Positions 15,228-24,132 of a stretch of 25,212 bases of DNA are shown here, piece by piece (the stretch's first letter is position 1; the number at the start of each line of letters is the position of its first letter). A program made the translations under genes and the position numbers. This stretch comes from an uncultured Rikenellaceae bacterium (GTDB taxonomy: Bacteria; Bacteroidota; Bacteroidia; Bacteroidales; Rikenellaceae), in the NCBI GenBank assembly GCA_947054185.1, contig CAMRVW010000010.1, positions 1 to 25,212 on the forward strand, in the 5' to 3' direction. The notes under the pieces are model-generated. The model worked only from the letters and a program-made list of their open reading frames with translations, ran no database searches and was not told the origin of the DNA.

Positions 15228-15370
15228 TGACAAATAAAATAAAGGCAGACGACGGCAACAAATGCCGTCTGTGTCGCTATCTCTTTGGCAGCAGAGCAAA
15301 AGCAACCGACAACACATATCTTTACAACAGACGTTTACGGATGCAAAACCGCCAAAACACCGGCTCATAA
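15227..15370 (+). CDS. Possible 47-residue small protein
   Basis: An ATG overlaps the last base of the ATP-grasp stop codon (TAATG) and opens a frame of 47 codons. The product is basic, with a CRLCRYLFGSR patch carrying a CxxC. No family is recognised. The coupling-type overlap favours a real gene. The downstream start of the next gene (15428), the hairpin GACGGCA/TGCCGTC (15251-15269) inside the frame, and unremarkable codon use argue that it may be chance. Confidence 0.2.
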   Translation: MTNKIKADDGNKCRLCRYLFGSRAKATDNTYLYNRRLRMQNRQNTGS

Positions 15371-15427
15371 GCCCCAATGCAAAGAGCACGAGACAGAAAC
15401 TGAAACCAACAAACCTTTCCGACATTC

Positions 15428-16423
15428 ATGCAACCGACAGACAGCAATATAAACCACAAAACGCAATCATCACCATACAGCCATACCGGCTCGAAAGATC
15501 TTGCGTTCATAATAACTGTCGACACCGAGGGCGACAACCTGTGGCAATACAAACCCGGAGATGCGATAACCACCCGCAACACAGCCTTCATACCCCGCTT
15601 TCAACAGCTATGCGACAGATTCGGCTTCAAACCGGTATATCTGACCAACTATGAAATGGCACTCGACGACTCCTTTGTCGAGTCGGCAAAGGAGTGGCTT
15701 TCTCAAGACCGATGCGAGATAGGGGTGCACCTTCACGCATGGAACAACCCGCCGCTGCACCCTCTCACAGGCCCTCACTCGGGGCAGTCATACCTGATAG
15801 AATATCCCGAAGAGGTGATGCGCCAAAAGTTTGACACCATTTACAGCCTGCTGCAAGAACGCTTCGGCATAACGCCCACATCTCACAGAGCCGGCCGTTG
15901 GGCCATGAACGACACCTATTTCAAGATACTCAAAGAGTTTGGCATAACGGTCGACTGCTCCCACACCCCCGGCATATCGTGGAGCCGAAGCTATGGCATC
16001 ACATGCGGCGGCAGCGACTATAGCAACATATCGCCGCACGTGGGCCTCATAAACGGCGTATTAGAGGTGCCCATGACTGTGCGACACACTCACTGCCACC
16101 CCACGGGAAGCCTCAAACACAGGCTTAAGAGCCTTATAGGCGGTACGACGGTGTGGCTCAGACCCGCCACCGAGTCGTCAGAGTCTATGATATGGCTGGC
16201 TGACAAGGTGCACAAAGAGGCCGACTGCAATTACCTTGAGTTTATGATACACTCATCGGAGCTTATGCCCGGCGGAAGCCCTTATGTTACTGACAACAAA
16301 GCGCTTGAAGAGTTTTATGCTAAAATGGAGGCTCTATTCACACATGTTAACAACCTTGGTTATCGCGGACAGACACTGAACGATTACCAAAAAACGGCTA
16401 TAAAGTCACTGCATGAAAGATAA
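15428..16423 (+). CDS. Polysaccharide deacetylase-like protein
   Basis: Protein of 331 residues with a predicted beta/alpha-barrel of the carbohydrate esterase 4 / glycoside hydrolase-deacetylase type. Key residues: Asp32 and Glu34 in ITVDTEGD, the His pair in GVHLHAWN (H101, H103), and SHRAGRW (153-158), with HSSELMPGG late in the chain. No signal peptide is seen, so it probably works in the cytoplasm on a sugar nucleotide or lipid-linked sugar, removing an N-acetyl group. A free amine made this way could be a partner for the ATP-grasp ligase encoded upstream; this is inference. It starts 200 bp after the ATP-grasp gene, with no promoter seen in the gap. Confidence 0.72.
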   Translation: MQPTDSNINHKTQSSPYSHTGSKDLAFIITVDTEGDNLWQYKPGDAITTRNTAFIPRFQQLCDRFGFKPVYLTNYEMALDDSFVESAKEWLSQDRCEIGVHLHAWNNPPLHPLTGPHSGQSYLIEYPEEVMRQKFDTIYSLLQERFGITPTSHRAGRWAMNDTYFKILKEFGITVDCSHTPGISWSRSYGITCGGSDYSNISPHVGLINGVLEVPMTVRHTHCHPTGSLKHRLKSLIGGTTVWLRPATESSESMIWLADKVHKEADCNYLEFMIHSSELMPGGSPYVTDNKALEEFYAKMEALFTHVNNLGYRGQTLNDYQKTAIKSLHER

Positions 16424-16438
16424 TGCCATGACATCAAG

Positions 16439-16493
16439 CCCCACGCTGCGGGGACACATAAAACAACCCGCAGGCGCAACCCGACACGCCTGC
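16439..16493 (+). other. Two hairpins between deacetylase-like and flippase genes
   Basis: CCCC (16439-16442) with GGGG (16450-16453), and GCAGGCG (16470-16476) with CGCCTGC (16487-16493), the second around a 10-nt loop. An A-rich run, not a T-run, follows. They could be processing or pausing sites inside the operon mRNA. Confidence 0.3.
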
Positions 16494-16517
16494 AAACGAA
16501 ACTAAAAAAACAGATTC

Positions 16518-17951
16518 ATGGAAGAATCGTTGAGTAAAAAGACAGTCAGGGGTGTTGCCTGGAGCGGCATAGAAAGATTGGCCTCTCAGGTGATACAGCT
16601 TATTGTCAATGTGTTGTTAGCCAGAATATTGGTGCCTGAAGATTTCGGTCTTATAGCCGAGATCATGATCTTCATACAGATATCGCAGATACTCATTGAC
16701 AGCGGTTTCTCCACGGCTCTCATACAACGCATTGACAGAACCGACACAGACTTCTGCACTGTTTTTTACTTCAACCTCACCATATCGCTCCTGCTCTATG
16801 CGGTGCTCTTTTTCTGTGCCCCGCTGATAGCCGATTTTTACAACTCGCCTCAACTTGTCGACATAACACGGGTGGTATCGCTCAATTTCGTCATCGCCGC
16901 CCTGTTTTCCGTTCATAAGACCAAGCTGACCATCGAGATACGGTTCAAAGAACAGTCGCTCATATCTGTGGTTGCGGCGCTGGTGTCGTGTGCATGCGCT
17001 CTGCTTATGGCTTTCAACGGCTTCGGCGTGTGGGCACTGGTTGCTCAGTCGCTCAGCAGCTTTATGGTGCAGGCCGTCATGACAACCTATATCACACGCT
17101 GGATGCCGGCATTGACATTCTCGTGGCGTTCGTTCAAAAACCTGTTTTCTTACAGCTCAAAATGTCTCGGCTCGTCTCTGCTCAACCAGGCATACGGCAT
17201 GCTCTATCCCATGATAATAGGACGCCGTTTCTCGGCCATAGAGCTGGGCTATTATAACCGTGGTGACTTCTTTGCCGCCATACCGGCCCAAACCATAGGC
17301 AATGTCATTTCACGTGTGGCATTTCCCATATTCAGCTCCATACAAAACGAAACCGAACGGCTGAACCGCGCTTATTCAAAATACATACAATTCGCTTCGG
17401 CCATAGTGTTTCCAATCATGATAGGGCTGATCGTCTTGGCCCGTCCCGGCGTGGTCGTGCTGCTTACCGACAAATGGCTGCCATCGGTGCCCCTGTTGCA
17501 GATATTGGCTATGGCCTGGATGCTCGACCACCTGTCACAAATAAACCTCAACGTGCTCTATGTAAAAGGACGCTCAGACCTGGCCCTGCGCCTTGAGATA
17601 ATCAAAAAAAGCATAGCCACGGCCTTGCTCTTAGGTTCAATGTTTTTCGGCATCTATGCGATATGCTGGAGCCGTGTCGTTTACAGCATCATAGCTGTAA
17701 GCATCAACACCCATTACACCCGCCGCTTCATTGGCATAAGCCGAAAAGATCAAATCAAAGACTTTATGCCATATCTGCTCTTGGCGGCAGCCATGGGCAC
17801 GTGCACCCACCTTATACAACTGCCCCTTGAGAGCGATGTGCTCAAACTGGCAGTGGGTATGCCTTTCGGCGTGACATGTTACGCCATACTGCTCTATCTG
17901 TTCAGGCCCGCATTTTTCAAAGAATTCATATCACTAATAAAAAGACGATAA
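16518..17951 (+). CDS. Wzx-type oligosaccharide flippase
   Basis: Inner-membrane protein of 477 residues with about 12-14 hydrophobic segments, of the polysaccharide transporter (MOP/WzxC-like) family. The N-terminus KKTVRGVAWSGIERLASQ and LLARILVPEDFGLIAEI are typical, as are RRFSAIELGYYNRGDFFA and the middle block VAFPIFSSIQNE. It would flip lipid-linked repeat units across the inner membrane for assembly outside. This points to a Wzx/Wzy-type pathway, but no polymerase is seen in the window. It is immediately followed, one base later, by the LicD-family gene. Confidence 0.88.
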   Translation: MEESLSKKTVRGVAWSGIERLASQVIQLIVNVLLARILVPEDFGLIAEIMIFIQISQILIDSGFSTALIQRIDRTDTDFCTVFYFNLTISLLLYAVLFFCAPLIADFYNSPQLVDITRVVSLNFVIAALFSVHKTKLTIEIRFKEQSLISVVAALVSCACALLMAFNGFGVWALVAQSLSSFMVQAVMTTYITRWMPALTFSWRSFKNLFSYSSKCLGSSLLNQAYGMLYPMIIGRRFSAIELGYYNRGDFFAAIPAQTIGNVISRVAFPIFSSIQNETERLNRAYSKYIQFASAIVFPIMIGLIVLARPGVVVLLTDKWLPSVPLLQILAMAWMLDHLSQINLNVLYVKGRSDLALRLEIIKKSIATALLLGSMFFGIYAICWSRVVYSIIAVSINTHYTRRFIGISRKDQIKDFMPYLLLAAAMGTCTHLIQLPLESDVLKLAVGMPFGVTCYAILLYLFRPAFFKEFISLIKRR

Positions 17952-17952
17952 C

Positions 17953-18774
17953 ATGCTCATATCCCCCGAAAAACAAGCAGAGCTGCGAGAGCGATACAAC
18001 CCCGACGGCTCCACGCTGAGAGAGTTTCAGCTCAGGCTGCTCGAGCTTTTAAAATATATCGACACGGTGTGCCAACGCGAAAACATACAATACTGGCTCA
18101 CAGGAGGTAACGTGCTCGGTCACGTAAGGCACGGCGGCTTTATTCCGTGGGACGACGACATAGACCTGGAGATAGAAGAGCACGATTATAAAAGACTCCG
18201 TAAGGCCATATTGAACGACCCCGACTCACCATATCAGTGGCAAGACCATACCACCGAGGGCACCTATATAATGCACTTCGCCAAACTTCGCGACCTGCAC
18301 TCACAGGTGGAAGAGGGTTGGACCGACTATTATAAATATAAAGGTGCTTTCATAGATATTTTCCCTATGGGTAAAACATCGCCCCGATTCATCAAGCTCA
18401 CAACAAAAATAAGAACACTGCACGAGCGACTTATATGGCACCGTCTCTATCCCAAGTCACTGCGTCGGCTCTCTCTCAACCTGCTTAGAATTTGGTTGCA
18501 ACGATTCCTCTTCCCGCTCGGCAACCTCTTTTGCCGTCCGTTTGCCAAGGCCGACAAACTTTACCAGACGCCCAGCTCGGTGGCCCGCGACTTCACCGCA
18601 CGAGACCGTAACCTCATATTCCCGCTTCAGCGCATCGTCTTTGAAGGCGTCGAGACCAACGCCCCTTGCCGCATGGAAGAGATTCTGACTGCATTATATG
18701 GCGACTGGCAAAAAGTTCCCGACCCAAGCAACATACACTTGCACTTCGATCCGTCTAAAATAAAACTATATTAA
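17953..18774 (+). CDS. LicD-family phosphotransferase
   Basis: Cytoplasmic protein of 273 residues. The LicD signature TGGNVLGHVRHGGFIPWDDD (50-69), running into IDLEI, places it in the nucleotidyltransferase-fold family. Members transfer phosphocholine or related phospho-groups to glycans, or act on ribitol-phosphate chains. The KGAFIDIFPMG block near 130-140 is also conserved. No choline uptake or licC-like gene is nearby, so the transferred group is unknown. It lies one base after the flippase and two bases before the GT8 gene, indicating strong translational coupling. Likely role: a phosphodiester decoration on the exported repeat unit. Confidence 0.85.
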   Translation: MLISPEKQAELRERYNPDGSTLREFQLRLLELLKYIDTVCQRENIQYWLTGGNVLGHVRHGGFIPWDDDIDLEIEEHDYKRLRKAILNDPDSPYQWQDHTTEGTYIMHFAKLRDLHSQVEEGWTDYYKYKGAFIDIFPMGKTSPRFIKLTTKIRTLHERLIWHRLYPKSLRRLSLNLLRIWLQRFLFPLGNLFCRPFAKADKLYQTPSSVARDFTARDRNLIFPLQRIVFEGVETNAPCRMEEILTALYGDWQKVPDPSNIHLHFDPSKIKLY

Positions 18775-18776
18775 CC

Positions 18777-19700
18777 ATGATACCCATAGTCTTTTCAACC
18801 GACCACAACTATGTGATGCAGACCGGCGTGTGCATACTCTCGCTTTTGGAGAGCGCACAAGAGGCTCTATATGACATATATGTCATCATAAGTCTGGATG
18901 TCACCGACGAAGACAAACTGTTGCTCCAATCGCAAGTGGCCAAAATAAACGGACACAAAATATCGTTCATTCCCGCCCCCACCGATTTTGACTCTGCCCT
19001 TGAAATAAGGGGCATATCGACGGCAGCCTATTACAGATTACTGATACCGTGGCTGTTGGAAGATTTCGACAAGGTAATATACAGCGATGTCGATGTTATT
19101 TTCAGAACATCGTTGCAAGAGGTGTTCGCAACAGACTTGGGTGACAATTATTTCGGAGCCGTTCCTGGCGTTGGTTACAGATATCCTTCCGAGTCCATCA
19201 AAAAACACTTGAAAAAGATATCGGTCAGCAACTTGGAATATGTCAACTCGGGTTTTTTGATCATCAACTCGTCGCTCCTTAGAAAAGACAACCTGAAAGA
19301 GGCCTTCATCAGCGAGGCAGACAAAAAACATACGTTCCAAGACCAGGATGTTATCAACATAGTATGCAAAAGCCGCATAATGCACATATCGCCCAAATAT
19401 TGCATAACACAAACGTTTCAACAAAGCTATCTTAACGACGCGCCCTTTCTGCATGAATTTTACGGTTGCGAGTCGTCCATCGACGACTATCTGCACAGCC
19501 GCAACTGCATAATACACTATGCCGGCCCTAAACCGTGGAATTCGTTCACTTTCGCAAGAGATGAATGGTGGAAAGTCTATCGCCGCTCTATATTTTACAA
19601 TCCCAGAAAAGAGCTTGCCGAAGATATGAAGATACGCGAATATGTAAACACCAAATGCACCATAATCAATGTGTTGAAAAAGATCTTTTTAAGCCGATAA
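18777..19700 (+). CDS. Glycosyltransferase family 8
   Basis: Retaining glycosyltransferase with a GT-A fold, 307 residues, using a UDP-sugar and a divalent metal. Seen: the N-terminal FSTDHNYVMQTGVCILSLL, the metal-binding DVD (104-106 in IYSDVDVIF), YVNSGFLIIN (155-164), FQDQDVIN (187-194) and the closing HYAGPKPW (247-254) with the metal-binding His. This is the LPS glucosyl/galactosyltransferase-like group. The sugar transferred (Glc, Gal or possibly GalA) cannot be read from sequence. It follows licD by two bases, and the GT4 gene begins 25 bp later. Confidence 0.9.
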   Translation: MIPIVFSTDHNYVMQTGVCILSLLESAQEALYDIYVIISLDVTDEDKLLLQSQVAKINGHKISFIPAPTDFDSALEIRGISTAAYYRLLIPWLLEDFDKVIYSDVDVIFRTSLQEVFATDLGDNYFGAVPGVGYRYPSESIKKHLKKISVSNLEYVNSGFLIINSSLLRKDNLKEAFISEADKKHTFQDQDVINIVCKSRIMHISPKYCITQTFQQSYLNDAPFLHEFYGCESSIDDYLHSRNCIIHYAGPKPWNSFTFARDEWWKVYRRSIFYNPRKELAEDMKIREYVNTKCTIINVLKKIFLSR

Positions 19701-19725
19701 TCTTCCCTGACTTACACCTTTTGCA

Positions 19726-20802
19726 ATGGCGCACATTTTATTACTTATAGACGGCATGTCTTCTGGCGGTGCCGAGCGGCAGATGTCCTTTCTTGCCATA
19801 GAGCTTAAGAAGGCCGGCCACACGGTCAGACTGGTTGGATTCCACCGGTTGGCAAACCACTATGCCGACAATCTGAGCAAAAACGGCATAGAGCTGGAGA
19901 CCCACCCGGAGGGTCGCTCCAGGCTTACCCGCCCGTGGGTGATAAGAAGACTTATAAGGGAACACAAGGCCGAGGTGGTCATCGCCTATAAAGACGGACC
20001 CTCTATGGCCGCCTGCCTGGCCAAGCTGATACCGGGACGCAGGTTCAGGCTGATAGTGTCAGAACGCAACCTGACGCAAAAAGAGGTACCTCTTTACGAG
20101 AAAATCAAGTTTCAGCTCTTTCGTCTGGCCGACCATGTGGTGCCCAACTCATACACACAAGAGGAGTATATAAAACGCCACCACCCCAACCTGGCGGCAA
20201 AGACCTCGACCATAACCAACATGGTTGACACCGAGCTGTTCAGCCCCTTAAGCGACAATAGCCCGGCACCGTCGCAAATACCGACCGTACTTAGCATAGG
20301 ACGTGTCGGACGGCAGAAAAACACCCTTAACCATCTGAAAGTCATCAAGGAGCTGAAAGATAGAGGCATACAATGCCGGTTCGTGTGGTATGGCTGGATG
20401 GAAGAGGAGTTTATCCCCCTTGTAAAGGAGTCGGTGAGACAGTTGGCCATAGGCGACATGATATCTTTCCACCCTGCCACCACAGATGTTGTGACGGAAT
20501 ATCGCAAGGCCGACATCTTCTGCCTGCCATCCATATACGAGGGCTTCCCCAACGTGCTCTGCGAGGCCATGGCGTGCGGCCTGCCCTGCGTGTGCTCTGA
20601 TGTGTGCGACAATCCGCACATAATAGGCCGGCAGGAATGGACATTCAACCCACTGTCTGTCAACCAAATGACCGACGTGCTGCAAAAGATGATATCGCTG
20701 CCGCCCGATGAACGCCGAAAGATAGGTGCCCGCAACAGAGAGCGGGTAACAGATCTGTGCTCGGCCGAGACATTCGTGCGCAAATATGAAGCACTGTTCT
20801 GA
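19726..20802 (+). CDS. Glycosyltransferase family 4
   Basis: Retaining GT-B glycosyltransferase of 358 residues. The N-domain carries SGGAERQ (13-19), the acceptor-side loop of this family. The C-domain has SIGRVGRQKN (190-199) and the donor-binding E-x7-E motif in YEGFPNVLCEAMACG (271-285, Glu272 and Glu280). The usual GxGP loop is replaced by WYGWMEEE. It is membrane-associated but has no membrane helix. Together with the GT8 it would build a short oligosaccharide on a lipid carrier. A 128-bp gap without a recognisable promoter separates it from the epimerase gene. Confidence 0.9.
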   Translation: MAHILLLIDGMSSGGAERQMSFLAIELKKAGHTVRLVGFHRLANHYADNLSKNGIELETHPEGRSRLTRPWVIRRLIREHKAEVVIAYKDGPSMAACLAKLIPGRRFRLIVSERNLTQKEVPLYEKIKFQLFRLADHVVPNSYTQEEYIKRHHPNLAAKTSTITNMVDTELFSPLSDNSPAPSQIPTVLSIGRVGRQKNTLNHLKVIKELKDRGIQCRFVWYGWMEEEFIPLVKESVRQLAIGDMISFHPATTDVVTEYRKADIFCLPSIYEGFPNVLCEAMACGLPCVCSDVCDNPHIIGRQEWTFNPLSVNQMTDVLQKMISLPPDERRKIGARNRERVTDLCSAETFVRKYEALF

Positions 20803-20930
20803 ACCCTTGCCTGAGATGTGCGCAAACCCACACCCAAAGGCATGCAGGGCTTGACAGACCTTAGGTATCAATATTTTGAATCGTCAAAGAGATATAAAAG
20901 GTTTTGCATTTAAAAAATAGTGAGTAAAAA

Positions 20931-21986
20931 ATGAACATACTCGTCACCGGGGCGGCCGGATTCATAGGCTCGGCCGTCTGCCACAAACTGCTCGAACGCG
21001 GAGATAAGGTCGTCGGGCTTGACAACATAAACGACTATTACGACCCAAGGCTTAAATATGGCCGCCTGGTCCTCTTGGGCATCGAGGGCGACAATCTGCC
21101 GTGGTATAAGTTCATCAAATCGTCTGTGCACGACGGCTTCACCTTTGTGCGCATGGGGCTGGAAGAGACGCAGGCCATGAGCATGCTTTTTGCAAACGGC
21201 GCATTCGACGCGGTCATCAACCTGGCCGCCCAGGCAGGGGTCAGATATTCGATAGAAAACCCGCAGGCATACATCGAAAGCAACATTGACGGCTTCATCA
21301 ACGTGCTCGAGGGTTGTCGCCACAACAAGGTCAAACACCTGGTTTACGCCTCGTCGTCAAGCGTTTACGGACTCAACGGCAAGGTACCGTTCTCAGAGCA
21401 CGACGGCATAGCCCACCCCGTGAGCCTCTATGCCGCCACCAAGAAGAGCAACGAGCTGATGGCCCACGCATACTCCAAACTTTACGGCATACCCTCCACC
21501 GGCCTCAGGTTCTTCACTGTTTACGGCCCCTGGGGACGCCCCGACATGTCGCCCTTCCTCTTCATGGACGCCATACTCCACGACCGCCCCATCAAGGTGT
21601 TCAACAACGGCGACATGTTGCGCGACTTCACATTCATCGACGATATCGTGGAGGGCGTGGTGCGCATAACCGACGTCATACCCCACGGTAACGCCCGGTG
21701 GAACGAGACAGCACCCGACCCCGCCACCTCACCCGCCCCTTACAGGGTCTATAACATAGGCAACCAGCGTCCCACGCGGCTCATGGATTACATAGCCTGC
21801 ATAGAAAAGGCTATAGGACGCCCGGCCCAAAAAGAGTTCCTGCCCATGCAGCCGGGAGATGTGTACCAGACCTATGCCGACTCGTCAGCCCTTGCCGAGG
21901 CCACCGGATTCACCCCCTGCACCCCTCTCGAAGAGGGCATAAAACGCACCGTGGAGTGGTTCAAGAGCTATTACAGGCTGGGGTGA
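20931..21986 (+). CDS. UDP-glucuronate 4-epimerase (CapI/LpsL type)
   Basis: Extended short-chain dehydrogenase of 351 residues. NAD-binding GAAGFIG is at 7-13, and the catalytic set is SSSSVYG (141-147) with YAATK (167-171). LAAQAGVRYSIENPQAYIESNI is the signature of the UDP-glucuronate to UDP-galacturonate epimerases, as is the N-terminal DNINDYYDPRLK block. A segment near 225-245 (RWNETAPDPATSPAPYRVYNIG) also matches this group. Its substrate would come from the UDP-glucose dehydrogenase encoded two genes downstream. Other uronate epimerase or dehydratase activities remain possible, but this is the best fit. Confidence 0.87.
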   Translation: MNILVTGAAGFIGSAVCHKLLERGDKVVGLDNINDYYDPRLKYGRLVLLGIEGDNLPWYKFIKSSVHDGFTFVRMGLEETQAMSMLFANGAFDAVINLAAQAGVRYSIENPQAYIESNIDGFINVLEGCRHNKVKHLVYASSSSVYGLNGKVPFSEHDGIAHPVSLYAATKKSNELMAHAYSKLYGIPSTGLRFFTVYGPWGRPDMSPFLFMDAILHDRPIKVFNNGDMLRDFTFIDDIVEGVVRITDVIPHGNARWNETAPDPATSPAPYRVYNIGNQRPTRLMDYIACIEKAIGRPAQKEFLPMQPGDVYQTYADSSALAEATGFTPCTPLEEGIKRTVEWFKSYYRLG

Positions 21987-21997
21987 CTATCAATTAT

Positions 21998-22028
21998 ATT
22001 GCTTATTGGAATATTTATCGTACCTTTG
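21998..22028 (+). promoter_or_regulatory. Internal promoter before the acyltransferase-ugd pair
   Basis: ATTG (21998-22001), 19 bp, TACCTTTG (22021-22028). It lies just after the epimerase stop, in a locally AT-richer stretch. The predicted start near 22035 gives a leader of about 50 nt. It would let the acyltransferase and ugd be made apart from the rest of the cluster. Confidence 0.6.
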
Positions 22029-22083
22029 ATGGGGTTAAGCAACAGAGGTTACAATAAAGACATCGGCAACGAATCGTTTTATT

Positions 22084-22599
22084 ATGACAAGATTGATACG
22101 TCTAATAGGCAAAATCAGAGACAGATTATTGTCTCCGGAACAATATGCCAGAAAATTGGGTGTAAAAATAGGCAAGAACTGTTTTATCGCAACCAGAAAC
22201 TGGTCGTCAGAGCCATATCTGATAGAGATAGGAGACAATGTGCAGGTGACACATGACGTGTACTTTCACACCCACGGCGGAGCTCATGCCGCCAGACTCA
22301 TTGAGCCGGGATTCGATGTTTTCGGAAAGATAAAGATAGAAGACAACGCATATATCGGTGCTGGTTCGCATATATTACCCGGAGTAACCATAGGCAAAGG
22401 GTCGTTAATTGCAGCCGGGTCTATCGTGACTAAATCAATACCTCCCGGTCAGGTATGGGCCGGAGGGAGATTTGTCTGCACTGTAAAGGAATATATCGAT
22501 AAAAACCAAAAATACAACCTCAACACGAGCGGACTCTCGCCCCAAAAGAAAAAGGCGGTGTTGCTGTCAACTCCTGAAGAGAAATTCATAAAGAAATAA
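22084..22599 (+). CDS. Hexapeptide-repeat acyltransferase
   Basis: Protein of 171 residues with a left-handed beta-helix made of hexapeptide turns: IEIGDNVQV, IKIEDNAYIGAGSHILPGVTIGKGSLIAAGSIVTKSIP. His residues in VYFHTHGG would be the catalytic or trimer-interface region. It most resembles sugar O-acetyltransferases of polysaccharide clusters that use acetyl-CoA. The N-terminal 35 residues are basic and amphipathic and may touch the membrane. Codon use and base composition are more AT-rich than in the epimerase and ugd on either side, suggesting later acquisition. It ends two bases before ugd. Confidence 0.82.
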   Translation: MTRLIRLIGKIRDRLLSPEQYARKLGVKIGKNCFIATRNWSSEPYLIEIGDNVQVTHDVYFHTHGGAHAARLIEPGFDVFGKIKIEDNAYIGAGSHILPGVTIGKGSLIAAGSIVTKSIPPGQVWAGGRFVCTVKEYIDKNQKYNLNTSGLSPQKKKAVLLSTPEEKFIKK

Positions 22600-22601
22600 A
22601 C

Positions 22602-23921
22602 ATGAATATCGCAATAGTCGGTACCGGTTATGTGGGCCTCGTCTCTGGCACCTGTTTCGCCGAGATGGGCATAAATGTCACCTGTGTGGACATAGACAAG
22701 GCAAAGATAGACAAACTTTTAAACGGCGAGATACCCATATATGAACCGGGCTTGGACGATATGGTAAAGCGCAACATAGAGGAGGGTCGACTGCATTTCA
22801 CCACCGACCTCAAAGAGGTGCTCTCTGATGTGGAGGTGGTCTTCTCGGCCGTGGGCACACCGCCTGACGAGGACGGGTCTGCCGACCTCAAATATGTGCT
22901 TGCCGTGGCCAAGACCTTTGGCGAGAACATCGACAAATACACCATTCTTGTCACCAAATCGACAGTGCCCGTGGGTACGGCCCAAAAAGTCAAGATGGCC
23001 GTCAAGGCCGAGCTTGAGAGGCGCGGCAAAGATGTGCCTTTCGACGTGGCCTCCAACCCCGAGTTTCTTAAAGAGGGTGCCGCCATCAAAGACTTCATGT
23101 ATCCCGACCGTGTGGTGGTGGGCACCGAAAGCGAACAGGCCCGCAAGGTGATGTCACGCCTTTACAAGCCTTTCATGCTCTCGGGCGAAAGGATGATCTT
23201 CACCGACATACCGTCGGCCGAGATGATAAAATATGCTGCCAACTCGATGCTCGCCACGCGCATATCGTTCATGAACGACATTGCCAACCTCTGCGAGCTG
23301 GTGGGCGCCGACGTCAACATGGTGCGCAAAGGCATAGGCGCCGACAGCCGCATAGGCAAGAAATTCCTCTATCCGGGGTGCGGTTACGGCGGCTCTTGCT
23401 TTCCCAAAGATGTCAAAGCCCTCATCAAGACTGCCGAAAAGAACGGTTACCCCATGCGGGTGCTGAAAGCTGTCGAAGAGGTCAACCAAAAACAGAAAGA
23501 GATATTGTTCGACAAACTGTCTAAACACTTCGGCGGCGATCTGAAAAACAAGGTCATAGCCATGTGGGGACTGGCTTTCAAGCCTGAAACCGACGACATG
23601 CGCGAGGCCCCCTCTCTGGTGCTGATAGAAAAGCTCAAAGATGCCGGCGCCACCGTCAAGGTGTACGACCCTGTGGCCATGGACGAATGCCGACGCCGCC
23701 TGGGCAAGGATGCCGTGACCTATTGCAACGACATGTACGAGGCCGCCATAGACGCCGACGCCCTGATGCTGGTGACCGAGTGGAACCAGTTCCGCATGCC
23801 CTCGTTACCCGTGTTGAAAAAGACGATGGCCCGACCGGTCATCATAGACGGACGCAACATTTACGACCGTGACTATCTTGAAGAAAACGGCTTCTCTTAC
23901 ACCTGCATAGGCAAAAATTAA
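22602..23921 (+). CDS. ugd: UDP-glucose 6-dehydrogenase
   Basis: Oxidises UDP-glucose to UDP-glucuronate with two NAD; cytoplasmic, 439 residues. Order seen: NAD-binding GTGYVGLVSG (7-16), PIYEPGLDD (45-53), KSTVPVGT (119-126), SNPEFLKEGAA (151-161), the catalytic GYGGSCFPKD (261-270) with Cys266, and a C-terminal UDP-binding domain with WGLAFKPETDDMR. Length is normal. It feeds the 4-epimerase encoded upstream, so the pair supplies acidic sugars. It is the last gene of the cluster and is followed by a clean terminator. Confidence 0.95.
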   Translation: MNIAIVGTGYVGLVSGTCFAEMGINVTCVDIDKAKIDKLLNGEIPIYEPGLDDMVKRNIEEGRLHFTTDLKEVLSDVEVVFSAVGTPPDEDGSADLKYVLAVAKTFGENIDKYTILVTKSTVPVGTAQKVKMAVKAELERRGKDVPFDVASNPEFLKEGAAIKDFMYPDRVVVGTESEQARKVMSRLYKPFMLSGERMIFTDIPSAEMIKYAANSMLATRISFMNDIANLCELVGADVNMVRKGIGADSRIGKKFLYPGCGYGGSCFPKDVKALIKTAEKNGYPMRVLKAVEEVNQKQKEILFDKLSKHFGGDLKNKVIAMWGLAFKPETDDMREAPSLVLIEKLKDAGATVKVYDPVAMDECRRRLGKDAVTYCNDMYEAAIDADALMLVTEWNQFRMPSLPVLKKTMARPVIIDGRNIYDRDYLEENGFSYTCIGKN

Positions 23922-23948
23922 CCTCTCGTTTCCTTGACCGATACCTTG

Positions 23949-23976
23949 GCCGTCCGTGTTTGCGGACGGCTTTTTT
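23949..23976 (+). terminator. Intrinsic terminator of the polysaccharide cluster
   Basis: GCCGTCCG (23949-23956) pairs with CGGACGGC (23963-23970) around a 6-nt loop, followed by T6 (23971-23976). It marks the right end of the sugar operon. Nothing else was recognised up to 24132. Confidence 0.92.
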
Positions 23977-24132
23977 ATGTCCGGCACCGCACATGCACAT
24001 CGAATATCCACCTTTCCACTGCCCCGCACAACCACATGAAAAAGCATCACTAACTTGCTTTTTTAGCGCAAAAGCCATATCTTGCATACAAACGTATAAA
24101 AAGCATAAAACGATTAAACGCTCATATCCACC

